A stretch of 64,000 nucleotides of DNA from an uncultured Poribacteria bacterium (GCA_951828385.1 OX639973.1:3153200-3217199), one strand, 5' to 3'; positions 8,457 through 16,852 are shown, numbered from the stretch's first letter. Made by a program: numbers and translations. The notes: generated by a model not told the origin, from the letters alone.

Positions 8457-9728
8457 ATGAAAGTCACAAACGTTGAACGTGTACTTGTAGATGTCCCTTT
8501 TACCCCGCGTCAACAACTGATTACCACCCAGAGCGTCTCAACCGTTTACAACTGGTCGCTCCTGGAATTGTGTAAGGTTACCACGGATACCGGACACGTT
8601 GGTTGGGGCGAGACCGTCGTCCACTACACCTATTCCCGTGTCAGCGACGCGAGTGTGGAACGCGTCATCGGACAAAGTCCTGCCGAATTGATGAACGACG
8701 ATTCACTCGGCGCTGGTCTACAGATGGCACTCTTTGATGTCGTCGGCAAGATTTTGGAAGTGCCCGTCTACCGACTCCTCAGCAATCAATGTCGAGACGC
8801 AGTCCCGATTTCGTGGTGGAGTATCGACGCTTCCCCAGAAAACTGGGCAGCGGAAGCCGCAGACGCTGTGGAAAATGGTTATACCAGTTTCAAAAACAAA
8901 CCGCGTCCGTGGTGGGATATCGTCGCGCAAGTAGAAACGGTCGCAGAGGTCGTGCCAGCAGACTTCAAATTGGATCTTGATCCAAATGGTTCTTGGCGCG
9001 ATGCGGAAACCGCTATCCCGATTTTGCAAAAACTCGCGACACACCCAAACGTAGCGATGTTTGAAACCCCTATCCCTCAGAGCGATGTTGACGGAAACAA
9101 GCAGATTCGTCAAGAGGTCGGTTGCCAAGTCGCGATGCACTTCGGTTCACCGCCGTATACCACCTGTATACGGGAGGACGTATGTAGTGGATTTGTCATC
9201 GGTGGCGGCAAGTCTCAAGTAATGCGTGAAGGGCAACTCAGTGCGGCAGCGGATATGCCATTTTGGCTCCAAATTGTTGGAAACGGTTTGACAACGACCT
9301 GGGCAGGACATCTCGGCAGCGTCCTCACGCATGCGACATGGCCCGCAATTACCTGTATTAATCTCTATAGTGAGCATCTGCTCACACAACCCGTGCAAGT
9401 GACAGATGGATGTCATAAGATCTCTGACGCGCCTGGGTTAGGTGTCGAAGTTGACGAAGACGCAGTCGAACGCTGCCGCGTGCCTGCTGAGAAGTTAGAC
9501 GCTGACGGCTACACGATTCATCCGGTGCCGCGCATCATCAAGACGGCTGTCTATCCTGACGGCAGCTGCATCCACATGGCGGGCGACGGGTTGAGTTATT
9601 TCAACGCTGGCAATGGCGAGGCACAAGTCGAAGGCGCGCGTCTGGAGTTAACCTTCGACGACGGTTCTGACGAATGGGCAGCCCTCTTTGAGAAAGCACG
9701 CGAAACCCCTGTGCATGGACAATGGTAG
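8457..9728 (+). CDS. Enolase-superfamily (mandelate racemase/muconate lactonizing-like) enzyme
   Basis: 423 residues with the enolase-superfamily layout: an N-terminal capping domain (about 1-120) and a TIM barrel. Candidate metal ligands are the Asp in LDLDPNG and the Glu in MFETPIP; KNK in YTSFKNKPRPWWD would supply the catalytic lysines. The third ligand position reads MHFGSPP, where an acidic residue is usual, and the segment after it (FVIGGGKSQ) resembles other diverged members. The enzyme should abstract a proton alpha to a carboxylate, typically in sugar-acid dehydration or racemization, but the substrate cannot be told. The reading frame is open from 8418, but AAGGAG at 8444-8449 selects ATG 8457, and the MKVTNVERV start matches the family. 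No linked transporter is seen. Confidence 0.75.
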   Translation: MKVTNVERVLVDVPFTPRQQLITTQSVSTVYNWSLLELCKVTTDTGHVGWGETVVHYTYSRVSDASVERVIGQSPAELMNDDSLGAGLQMALFDVVGKILEVPVYRLLSNQCRDAVPISWWSIDASPENWAAEAADAVENGYTSFKNKPRPWWDIVAQVETVAEVVPADFKLDLDPNGSWRDAETAIPILQKLATHPNVAMFETPIPQSDVDGNKQIRQEVGCQVAMHFGSPPYTTCIREDVCSGFVIGGGKSQVMREGQLSAAADMPFWLQIVGNGLTTTWAGHLGSVLTHATWPAITCINLYSEHLLTQPVQVTDGCHKISDAPGLGVEVDEDAVERCRVPAEKLDADGYTIHPVPRIIKTAVYPDGSCIHMAGDGLSYFNAGNGEAQVEGARLELTFDDGSDEWAALFEKARETPVHGQW

Positions 9729-9854
9729 AAGTTTTACCACACCAAGAAACAGTGGGTACAGTTTCCTTCATTCTCCGTTGGCGGGGTGTTTCCTCTACAA
9801 CCGCGCTTACTGACAACCGATAACTGAATGGCTCTGTGGAGTTTCATACTTCGC

Positions 9855-9884
9855 TTGAAACAGAGTTGAAAAATGTGGTATACT
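9855..9884 (+). promoter_or_regulatory. Sigma-70-type promoter for the HEPN operon
   Basis: TTGAAA (9855-9860), an 18-base spacer and TATACT (9879-9884) preceded by TGG (extended -10). The start codon is 19 bases downstream. The AAAATGTGGTAT segment recurs in the promoter ahead of tnpB (30240-30251). Confidence 0.6.
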
Positions 9885-9902
9885 TCCTAATGAGGTTAGG
9901 TG

Positions 9903-10346
9903 ATGAATCATGATTTACATGATAGTATAGGGGAGCAAGCCAGGGCCAGTCATCAACGCTTGGAAGATGCGAAAGTCCTTTTAAGAGCTTCTCGGTGGCG
10001 CGGAGCAATGTACATTGCTGGTTATGCTGTGGAATGTCTTTTGAAAACGAAATTGATGCAAATCTACGATTGTAAAAATTTGCGGGAACTTGAGGATGTC
10101 CTTCAGAAACGTTCCGTACTTCCTATAGGCAGCACGATTTTTACGCATCAGTTAGAGACATTATTTAAACTCACACCAAGTTATCAACGTCTACAACAAA
10201 ACCAGCATGTATTATCTTTGTTCAATGTCGTTAACCGCTGGGCTCCAAAATGGCGTTACGTCTCAAAGCGCGCAACTCGTGATGAAGCTTCCTTTTTCAT
10301 GAGTGCTGTCGAACAAATTATGCATTGGATAAATAATAATATGTAG
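9903..10346 (+). CDS. HEPN-domain protein
   Basis: 147 residues, mostly helical, with the HEPN signature GYAVECLLKTKLM after a helix of the YIAGYA type and the C-terminal RWAPKWRYVSKRATRDEASFFMSAVEQIMHWI stretch typical of one HEPN branch. HEPN proteins are often RNases of toxin-antitoxin or defence systems and dimerise. An R-x5-H arrangement is present (R96, H102), which fits the R-x4-6-H rule but may be chance because it lies before the usual final helix. The usual partner, a MNT nucleotidyltransferase, is absent; instead a BolA-like gene follows after 14 bases. The ATG at 9903 is preferred to GTG 9900 because GAGG at 9892-9895 is correctly spaced. Toxin function is inference. Confidence 0.75.
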   Translation: MNHDLHDSIGEQARASHQRLEDAKVLLRASRWRGAMYIAGYAVECLLKTKLMQIYDCKNLRELEDVLQKRSVLPIGSTIFTHQLETLFKLTPSYQRLQQNQHVLSLFNVVNRWAPKWRYVSKRATRDEASFFMSAVEQIMHWINNNM

Positions 10347-10360
10347 CAGAGGAATTACAC

Positions 10361-10624
10361 ATGGCATCAAAAAAATTAAAGCAAAAAATTTATGATTCGC
10401 TTAAATCTGGATATTTCAGTGAAACAACTGACCTTGTTGATGTCTCCGACGGTTTTGACGATCTTGTCCATGTTGTTATTGTGAGTCGAAAATTTGATGG
10501 AAAACTTGCACGCGAAAGACATGATCTGATCTGGTCGGAATTGACAAAGCAACTTTCAAACGAAGAATGGGCACATGTGTCTCTATCTATCGGTGCAAGC
10601 CCAGAGGAAATTAAAACCTTATAG
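10361..10624 (+). CDS. Small BolA-like protein paired with HEPN gene
   Basis: 87 residues. The core HVVIVSRKFDGKLARERHDLIW, followed after a loop by AHVSLSIGASPEEIKTL, follows the BolA pattern (VVS..F.GK...RH.L, then a strand and a TPEE-like end). BolA proteins bind nucleic acid or, with glutaredoxins, iron-sulfur clusters. Here no glutaredoxin is near, and the gene is tightly coupled to the upstream HEPN gene (14-base gap, own AGAGGA site at 10348-10353). It may be the antidote or a regulator of the HEPN protein, or an RNA-binding cofactor. The fold assignment rests on motif reading only. The segment NEEWAHVSLS replaces the usual IHALSL. Confidence 0.6.
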   Translation: MASKKLKQKIYDSLKSGYFSETTDLVDVSDGFDDLVHVVIVSRKFDGKLARERHDLIWSELTKQLSNEEWAHVSLSIGASPEEIKTL

Positions 10625-10729
10625 CAAATCCTTAGATGTTTTCGCTACGCGGCGCGATGAATAATACTTACTGTAACCCTGACAACAATTAAGGTCTATA
10701 CCTAACGCTTTTCGCAGAGGTACCTCGAC

Positions 10730-12652
10730 TTGACTTCTCCCCTGCAACAGCGAGCACTCACATGGCGTGTCCTGTGCATCTTTGCTATTACCGCACCGAT
10801 TAACTGCTACTTCCTCATCCAGATGGAAGTCGTACGCTATACCTTTCCGACATGGGTCGTCCCACTCTCCAATGTGATTTTCATCCTCACCGCAGTGATG
10901 CTAATCAACGCCGTCATCCGTCTCCTAAAAAGCAGTTACGCACTCGGGCAAGGCGAACTCCTACTTCTCTACGTGACGCTCAGCTTCGCCACAACGCTCG
11001 CTGGATGCGATGTCTTGCAAGCGATCCTCTCCGTGCTTGGACACAGCTTCTGGTTCGCCACGGAAGAAAACGAATGGCGCACCCTATTTTGGCACCACAT
11101 CCCGCAATGGCTCACGGTTTCAGATAGAGACGCGCTCCGGGGCTATTACCAAGGCGAATCAAGCCTATACCGTCCGCTGCACCTACAAGTCTGGCTACCC
11201 GTGGTCGGGGCATGGCTGCTGCTCTTTACAGTGATAGCGTTCATCTTCCTCTGCCTCAACACGATCCTCCGTCGGCAGTGGTCAGAACGTGAACGCCTCA
11301 CCTTCCCGATTATTCAACTCCCCTTAGCAATGACGAACCCCGCTTCCGCCTTCTTCCGAAATAAACGGATGTGGATCGGCTTCGCCATCGCTGCCGGTAT
11401 CAGCCTATTCAACGGGTTAAGCCATCTCTATCCCGTCCTTCCGCATATCCCTGTGACGCGGCGTTTCTTCAGATTCCAAGAACCGCCTTTCAGTTATTAC
11501 GGCACCATCATCACCGCCTTTTACCCATTCGCTATCGGCATTATGTTCCTGATGCCGTTGGATGTGCTCTTTTCGACAACTTTTTTCTATGTCCTCTATC
11601 GGAACGAGGTCGCTTTAGCACAAGCGGTCGGGTGGAACGCTATTCCACGCTTCCCTTACCTAAACGAACAGACAATCGGTGCCTTCGTGGGACTCTGTTT
11701 TTTCTTCGGTTGGACCGGCAAACGGCATTTCCAGGCAGTTCTGAAAAGCGTACTGCCCGCTCGCGGACGAGAACCGCCAGCACAACAACCCGATGAACCG
11801 ATGCCGTATCGAGTGGCGGTATGGGGCTTTGTACTCGGTATCCTACTCTTCGCGTTTCTCCTCTACAAAGCAGGCATGGCACCTTGGCTCGCGCTAACCT
11901 TCGCAGTGCTATTTTTGATAACGCCTTTGGTAACAACACGCATCCGAGCAGAGTCGGGTATCTTTGTCCACGCCTATCACTGGCAGGCACCACGATACAT
12001 CCTAAATACGATTTTGGGGACGCATCGTCTCGGTGCACGGAACTTGACTGCACTCTCGGTCTGCTTTTTCAACCGAGATTACCGTCCACAGCAGATGCCA
12101 CACCAATTAGAGGCGTTTAAAATCGCAGAGGTCGCCAATATTAACCAACGCCGGATGCTCCTGACCATCCTCATCGCCACCATTTTCGGGGTGTTCGTCG
12201 CTTTCTGGGTACAACTCCATCTCTACTATCAGTTCGGTGCCGATTCCGGATACTATGGACCGTGGGCACTCGGCTACGGTAGACAATACTTCGGACGGCT
12301 GACAAATTGGATATCTTACCCTGTTGGCACAGACTGGCTCGGCGTAATATTCATGGGCATCGGATTCACCGTCATGATGATCCTAACCTATCTACGTGTC
12401 AAATTCTTCTGGCTACCGTTACATCCGCTCGGTTACGTCATGGCGAGCAACCAAGAGATGTCGGACCTCTGGATTCCGTTGCTTATTGCATTGACCCTAA
12501 AATGGCTCATCCTCCGACACGGTGGCATCCAAAGTTACCGGCGCGTCATTCCATTCTTCTTAGGATTAGTCCTCGGCGATTACCTGATGGGCAGCACCTG
12601 GAGCCTCCTAAACGTCCTCCTAAACACAACGATGTACCAGTTTTACCCATAG
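10730..12652 (+). CDS. Polytopic membrane protein, DUF6785/DUF6784-like
   Basis: 640 residues with about 13 to 14 hydrophobic helices spread over the whole length, starting at residues 13-30. The sequence resembles the DUF6785/DUF6784 proteins, which are distant relatives of oligopeptide (OPT) transporters and are abundant in Poribacteria, Planctomycetes and similar bacteria. Recognisable parts are the LGQGELLLLYVTLSFAT segment, the RRQWSERERLTFPIIQLP loop and the late TRIRAESGIF loop. A transport role is plausible but the substrate is unknown. The start is TTG at 10730, chosen because GAGG (10717-10720) is 9 bases away and no upstream ATG fits. It ends 6 bases from the convergent archease gene. 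Confidence 0.7.
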   Translation: MTSPLQQRALTWRVLCIFAITAPINCYFLIQMEVVRYTFPTWVVPLSNVIFILTAVMLINAVIRLLKSSYALGQGELLLLYVTLSFATTLAGCDVLQAILSVLGHSFWFATEENEWRTLFWHHIPQWLTVSDRDALRGYYQGESSLYRPLHLQVWLPVVGAWLLLFTVIAFIFLCLNTILRRQWSERERLTFPIIQLPLAMTNPASAFFRNKRMWIGFAIAAGISLFNGLSHLYPVLPHIPVTRRFFRFQEPPFSYYGTIITAFYPFAIGIMFLMPLDVLFSTTFFYVLYRNEVALAQAVGWNAIPRFPYLNEQTIGAFVGLCFFFGWTGKRHFQAVLKSVLPARGREPPAQQPDEPMPYRVAVWGFVLGILLFAFLLYKAGMAPWLALTFAVLFLITPLVTTRIRAESGIFVHAYHWQAPRYILNTILGTHRLGARNLTALSVCFFNRDYRPQQMPHQLEAFKIAEVANINQRRMLLTILIATIFGVFVAFWVQLHLYYQFGADSGYYGPWALGYGRQYFGRLTNWISYPVGTDWLGVIFMGIGFTVMMILTYLRVKFFWLPLHPLGYVMASNQEMSDLWIPLLIALTLKWLILRHGGIQSYRRVIPFFLGLVLGDYLMGSTWSLLNVLLNTTMYQFYP

Positions 12653-12658
12653 TCGTGA

Positions 12659-13078
12659 TTACAGATCAAAAATAACCTGAGCAAACCAACTCCCATCCCC
12701 CTTTTGAACGACTTGCAATTGGTGATACGTAACACTCTTAATCTCGGTATAAACCGCGTGTTTATCAAAATTTACCGGTTCCCCGTAAACCGTCGCCAAC
12801 ATCTCCGTTTCGCCGCACTGCTGGATTTCTGCGCGTTTAAAGAAGACCTCTTCTGTCTCGTGCCGAAAAATGAGTTCATCAAGCCATCCCACAAATAGCT
12901 CCTCCACAGAATCAGCCGTGAGATGAATCTCGACCGATACCGTCTCATCAACCGTCTCCACAACCGCGATCGTCTCAAAGAGCCCTTGCGCCGCATGTGC
13001 CAAGAGTTCGGATAAACTCTTGCCGCGAACCACCAACCCCATATCCGCCGTATGTTCAAGATACTCATAAGGTTTCAT
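12659..13078 (-). CDS. Archease (RtcB RNA ligase activator)
   Basis: 139 residues, the usual length for archease. Both family signatures are present: HTADMGLVVRG near the N-terminus and the C-terminal EIKSVTYHQLQV followed by WFAQVIFDL. Archease helps guanylylation of the RNA ligase RtcB and makes it multiple-turnover in tRNA splicing or RNA repair. The acidic residues that form its metal site (D in HTAD, the final D in VIFDL) are in place. No rtcB lies within this window, so the partner must be elsewhere. GGAG precedes the ATG at the proper distance. It is transcribed divergently from the methyltransferase gene. Confidence 0.9.
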   Translation of the reverse strand: MKPYEYLEHTADMGLVVRGKSLSELLAHAAQGLFETIAVVETVDETVSVEIHLTADSVEELFVGWLDELIFRHETEEVFFKRAEIQQCGETEMLATVYGEPVNFDKHAVYTEIKSVTYHQLQVVQKGDGSWFAQVIFDL

Positions 13079-13113
13079 ATCATCTCCGTCATCACGATTT
13101 TCCTTTGCATCCC

Positions 13114-13142
13114 ATCATACCCTGAAAATGCCGTCCTGTCAA
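13114..13142 (-). promoter_or_regulatory. Sigma-70 promoter of archease
   Basis: On the minus strand TTGACA (13142-13137), a 17-base spacer and TATGAT (13119-13114), 36 bases before the archease start codon. Confidence 0.65.
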
Positions 13143-13191
13143 TTTTCAAAATTGCCCAAGCTTGACACTTTTCACTTGCCTGTTTATTTTA

Positions 13192-13230
13192 TTATATGTT
13201 ATTATATCTATTTATATGTTATTATATCTA
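13192..13230 (+). repeat. AT-rich 19-bp direct repeat, two copies
   Basis: TTATATGTTATTATATCTA occurs at 13192-13210 and again, exactly, at 13212-13230 (period 20). It sits between a possible -35 (TTGACA, 13162-13167) and the methyltransferase start. It could be an operator, an AT-rich promoter region or a slipped-strand duplication. Confidence 0.7.
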
Positions 13231-13275
13231 TGCAGTGCTGCTACTAATCTAACAACCAATAACTGACAACCAATC

Positions 13276-14997
13276 ATGAACAAACTCTACTTCGGCGATA
13301 ACCTCGAAATCCTACGCGAACTCGACGACGCACGCGTCCACCTGATATGCACCGACCCTCCCTTCAACTCCGGACGCGACTACAACGCCTTCATCGGTGA
13401 TTCCCTCGCACAGAAGAAAGCGTTTACCGATACATGGACGTGGGACACCGCCGCACAAGATACTCGCGCCGACATCGAACACCGCGCCTACACCAGCGAT
13501 ACCTACAAAGCATTGGACAACTGCCTCAAGGGATATGACTTAGTACTCCAAAACGCCGTCTCCGGTAACAGTGGCGCGATGCGTGCCTATCTCGGTTTCA
13601 TGGGACCCCGACTCGCCGAGATGCACCGAATCCTCACACCGACTGGCAGCATCTATCTTCACTGCGATCCGACTGCAAGCCACTATCTTAAAGGCGTGCT
13701 GGACGCTATTTTTGGCGTAGACAACTTCAGGAACGAGATTATCTGGCAACGCACCAACGCACATAACGACGGCAAACAGTACGGCAGAGTCCACGACACA
13801 ATCCTATTCTATAGCAAAAGCCGGAAAACAGTATGGAACCCTGTGTATACAGCGCATGATCCAGAGTATATAAGAAAATTTTATCGCCATCAGGACGAAA
13901 GGGGCCCCTACCAGATTGCCTCCCTGAATGCCCCCGGGATTAGACACGGTGAATCCGGTCAACCGTGGCGAGATATAAATCCGAGCGAGGTAGGTAGACA
14001 TTGGAGTACACCGCGCAGAGAAGCATGGCCCGAAGACATCCACCCTCCGGAAAACTATGAATCCCTCTCAGTTCACCAAAGATTAGATATTTTAGACGCG
14101 AAAGGGTTGGTTTACTGGCCCCCAAAGGGCAACGTTCCAAGGTTCAAGCGGTATCTGTCTACCTCAAAGGGAAGTAGAGTACACGATCTTATTACAGATA
14201 TAAGTTCACTCGCAAGTGCTTCCAAAGAACGTCTCGGTTACCCGACACAAAAGCCGCTCGCGCTTTATGAACGCCTGATATCCGCCTCCAGCAACGAAGG
14301 CGACATCGTTCTTGATCCGTTCTCCGGTTGTGGCACGACGATTGATGCGGCACATACCCTCAAACGCCAATGGATGGGGATTGACATCACAATCCTCGCA
14401 CTCGATCCGATGCGACAGCGATTAGCAGACCGACACGGCTTGGAACCCTCAATAGACTATCAAATCGAAGGCTATCCGACGAACATGCAGGAAGTCCGAA
14501 AACTCTTGAAGGACGGCGATAAACGCAAATATCACGACTTCTCGAATTGGGCAGTAACACGACTCGGTTTGAACCCGACAAAAGATGTCGGCGATGGCGG
14601 ACTCGACGGTGTCGGACATGTGACGCTCTGGAATCCACAGCAGATGAAAGAGACAAACGCGCGCATCCTCGCCGAAGTCAAGACCGGCAAACCCACCATC
14701 ACGCAAGTCCGCGCCTTCTGCCACGTCATGGATCAGCACAATGCAGAAGTCGGCATCTTTATCACGATTGAACCCGTCTCCGCAAAAATGCGTCAGGAAG
14801 CGGAAAACATGGGGAGTTTCGAGCACAATCAGAAAAATTACCCACGCCTCCAATTCTGGCAACTCGACGACGCATACTTCGAGAACCCAGACAGCATCAA
14901 TACCCTCGTCCGCTTACCGGATGCGTGGCGCATCCGTCCCACCCAAAAATCAGAACGTCACTTCGACAACCGACAAATGCAACTCCTCCGCGGATGA
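13276..14997 (+). CDS. Beta-class DNA methyltransferase with C-terminal Mrr-like nuclease domain
   Basis: 573 residues. The catalytic motif IV TDPPF (26-30) lies before the AdoMet-binding motif DPFSGCGTT (347-355), the order of beta-class N6-adenine or N4-cytosine methyltransferases such as type III Mod and CcrM-like enzymes. The C-terminal 140 residues look like a PD-(D/E)xK nuclease of the Mrr type: VGDGGLDGVG (about 438-447), then LAEVKTG with E467 and K469, then GIFITIEPVSAKMRQEA. One chain could therefore both modify and cut DNA, or the nuclease-like part could serve only for DNA recognition. No separate restriction or specificity gene is adjacent. The ATG is the first in the frame, after a segment rich in the ACTGACAAC repeat. 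Methyltransferase assignment is strong; cleavage is inference. Confidence 0.8.
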   Translation: MNKLYFGDNLEILRELDDARVHLICTDPPFNSGRDYNAFIGDSLAQKKAFTDTWTWDTAAQDTRADIEHRAYTSDTYKALDNCLKGYDLVLQNAVSGNSGAMRAYLGFMGPRLAEMHRILTPTGSIYLHCDPTASHYLKGVLDAIFGVDNFRNEIIWQRTNAHNDGKQYGRVHDTILFYSKSRKTVWNPVYTAHDPEYIRKFYRHQDERGPYQIASLNAPGIRHGESGQPWRDINPSEVGRHWSTPRREAWPEDIHPPENYESLSVHQRLDILDAKGLVYWPPKGNVPRFKRYLSTSKGSRVHDLITDISSLASASKERLGYPTQKPLALYERLISASSNEGDIVLDPFSGCGTTIDAAHTLKRQWMGIDITILALDPMRQRLADRHGLEPSIDYQIEGYPTNMQEVRKLLKDGDKRKYHDFSNWAVTRLGLNPTKDVGDGGLDGVGHVTLWNPQQMKETNARILAEVKTGKPTITQVRAFCHVMDQHNAEVGIFITIEPVSAKMRQEAENMGSFEHNQKNYPRLQFWQLDDAYFENPDSINTLVRLPDAWRIRPTQKSERHFDNRQMQLLRG

Positions 14998-15644
14998 AAA
15001 AAATTTGCAACGCCTATCTAAATATGTTATACTTAATAAATATGTATTATATTTTTTATCTGTATGTGTGTTTGGATAAACATCTATCCCACATCTTTCT
15101 AAAAATCCAAACAGTCCTCTAAACCAAATGTTACACTTTTCGGCTTTTTTTTCAAAAAAGAGGACTAAAGAAAAATGCCCATAAACCCTTACAACCACAG
15201 GGTTTAGCACGATAAACCATTTATACCAAATGTTACACTGGTGTAACATTTTCAGGACTTTTAGGATGCATGCCAACACCTATTCCCAATAAAGGTGGGA
15301 ACTCCGGGAACTTCGCCAATAGACTGTTAGTCTGTGGCAAGTTTCCGCTGTAGGTTAGTCTGTGACACGTATTTCCCAATCCGCGAAATCCGTGATTTGC
15401 AGCGTACTCGCCCAAATTTGGCTTCCCACACGCGGAAACCAAATTTTGCTTCGCAGTGAGAATGCTTCACATTTGCAACCTGCATTCAGACAACAAGTGG
15501 CAAAATATTTACACCCCTTCAGGTTGTGTTACATTTGATTTTTTTTGAACACTAAAGTCATTTTGGACATCTTATATACTATAGTTTGGACAATCTCCCG
15601 TAGAATAGGCTGTTAGCCTGTTCAATCTGCTAAGGAGTCTAAAA
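14998..15644. other. 647-base intergenic region with palindrome and small hairpins
   Basis: AT-rich, no believable gene. It holds an exact 11-bp palindrome (15228-15251), a matching half-site (15126-15136), a near half-site (15526-15536), and two short hairpins with related arms (15321-15333 and 15607-15619). Open frames on the minus strand here (for example 14950-15279) have no ribosome site or recognisable protein and are judged spurious. Confidence 0.6.
15228..15251. promoter_or_regulatory. Exact palindrome AAATGTTACAC-TG-GTGTAACATTT (operator-like)
   Basis: Two 11-base arms, 15228-15238 and 15241-15251, separated by TG. One arm recurs exactly at 15126-15136 and with one change at 15526-15536 (GTGTTACATTT). 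The symmetry and repetition suggest a binding site for a dimeric regulator; which one is unknown. It lies about 400 bases before the PA14-domain gene. Confidence 0.5.
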
Positions 15645-16538
15645 ATGAAAATACGAAAACATACAAGCCGTGCGTTATTATTATCGCTTTGTGCACATAT
15701 TGCTTTGATGCTCGTTGTTTCTGTGTTCCTTGCCCATCATCTTGATACGGAGAAGGAGCATATATCTGCGGAGATATTGGAAGCTGCCCCTGAAATGCAG
15801 GTCCGGCGGCGGATCTTGCACCGGCACACCCGTCCAAACCGACAGATGGCAAATGCCGAGGCATCAGAGGTCTCCGCTACTCCACTGACTTATGCCTTAC
15901 GGGCAAGTGTGCCTAAAGCACTGATTCGTGCTGATGCCGTTACCGATATCGTTACGTACACCGATCTGCCGCAAATAGATGCACCCAGTCCAGTTTCCAA
16001 TATCAGCCTCGGTCATGATATAAGTAGGGGTCTCGGAATTTTCGATACAGGAGCGATGCCGGAACACGGATTCATCGGAGAGGTGTACGTGTTCGGTGGT
16101 CCTATCTCCCGAATGCCCAATTTTGATCGCCTGCTTCCTGCCGATACTTTTATTGCGGCAAACTTAAACGTCTCCACACGGGACTACATGATCGGATTCC
16201 CGATGCCGGACATGCTATCTGTCACTGAAAATTTCGCAATTCGCTTTCGCGCAGAATTGAAGATTGACACACCTGGGATATACACCTTTGAACTTAGCTC
16301 AGACGATGGTTCAAAATTCTATATTAATGGAGAACTCGTAATAGATAACGATGGAATTCATGGGACAGTCAGTAAACAGGGCAGCATAAAACTTGACATA
16401 GGGATTCACTCTGTTGAGATTCACTATTTCCAAGGACCCCGATTTCGTATTGCACTACAATGGTTTTATCAGCCACCAAATATCTCCAGAAAAATTGTTG
16501 TACCACCCGAGGTTATCTATCTGCCCAGCGAGCCGTAG
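15645..16538 (+). CDS. Membrane-anchored PA14-domain protein
   Basis: 297 residues. A short basic start and a hydrophobic segment (about residues 9-31) would anchor or export the protein, in a manner reminiscent of TonB-like N-termini. A Ser/Ala/Pro-containing linker follows. The C-terminal 130 residues read as a PA14 domain: FAIRFRAELKIDTPGIYTFELSSDDG, KFYINGELVIDNDG, then the IHSVEIHYFQGP strand. PA14 domains bind carbohydrate and occur in glycosidases, adhesins and toxins. No enzyme domain is attached here. AAGGAG ahead of ATG 15645 is well placed. The gene stands alone between two long intergenic regions. A role in sugar binding at the cell envelope is inference. Confidence 0.7.
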   Translation: MKIRKHTSRALLLSLCAHIALMLVVSVFLAHHLDTEKEHISAEILEAAPEMQVRRRILHRHTRPNRQMANAEASEVSATPLTYALRASVPKALIRADAVTDIVTYTDLPQIDAPSPVSNISLGHDISRGLGIFDTGAMPEHGFIGEVYVFGGPISRMPNFDRLLPADTFIAANLNVSTRDYMIGFPMPDMLSVTENFAIRFRAELKIDTPGIYTFELSSDDGSKFYINGELVIDNDGIHGTVSKQGSIKLDIGIHSVEIHYFQGPRFRIALQWFYQPPNISRKIVVPPEVIYLPSEP

Positions 16539-16651
16539 ATACCAATTGTTGGATAACCGACAACCACAACAAAATTTCATAGTACCATCCAAAGAGAATC
16601 CCACCAAAACCGCCAAAAAAACAATCGTAACACGGGTTCAGCGCATTCCAC

Positions 16652-16695
16652 AAATTTCATAGTTTCTCGACTTAACTATGAAAACTATGAAATTT
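16652..16695. repeat. 14-bp inverted repeat AAATTTCATAGTTT / AAACTATGAAATTT
   Basis: Exact arms at 16652-16665 and 16682-16695 with a 16-base loop that itself contains another AACTATGA. A further copy, AAATTTCATAGT, lies at 16572-16583. It could terminate the PA14 gene, since T-rich sequence follows, or be an operator cluster. Confidence 0.6.
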
Positions 16696-16823
16696 TATAT
16701 TAATCCTTTTTCCAATTTTTAAATCTCGCGACCATACTGACTGCTGACCGCTGATGGTTTCCAGCTGATATTTCTCTGACGACTGATAACTGACAATCGA
16801 CAACTTTCCAAAGTACAAATCCG

Positions 16824-16852
16824 TTGACAGAAAACAATTTTTAGGGTATAAT
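16824..16852 (+). promoter_or_regulatory. Consensus sigma-70 promoter of the aldolase gene
   Basis: TTGACA (16824-16829), 17-base spacer, TATAAT (16847-16852). Both boxes match the consensus exactly. Transcription would start near 16859, leaving a leader of about 115 bases. Confidence 0.8.

Noticed and set aside
14950-15279. Minus-strand 109-residue open frame in the long intergenic region
   Set aside because: No ribosome site, no recognisable protein pattern, and it overlaps the operator-like palindrome and the end of the methyltransferase gene.
15545-15580. Promoter for the PA14 gene (TTGAAC ... TATACT)
   Set aside because: The boxes are 24 bases apart, and no alternative pair has good spacing.
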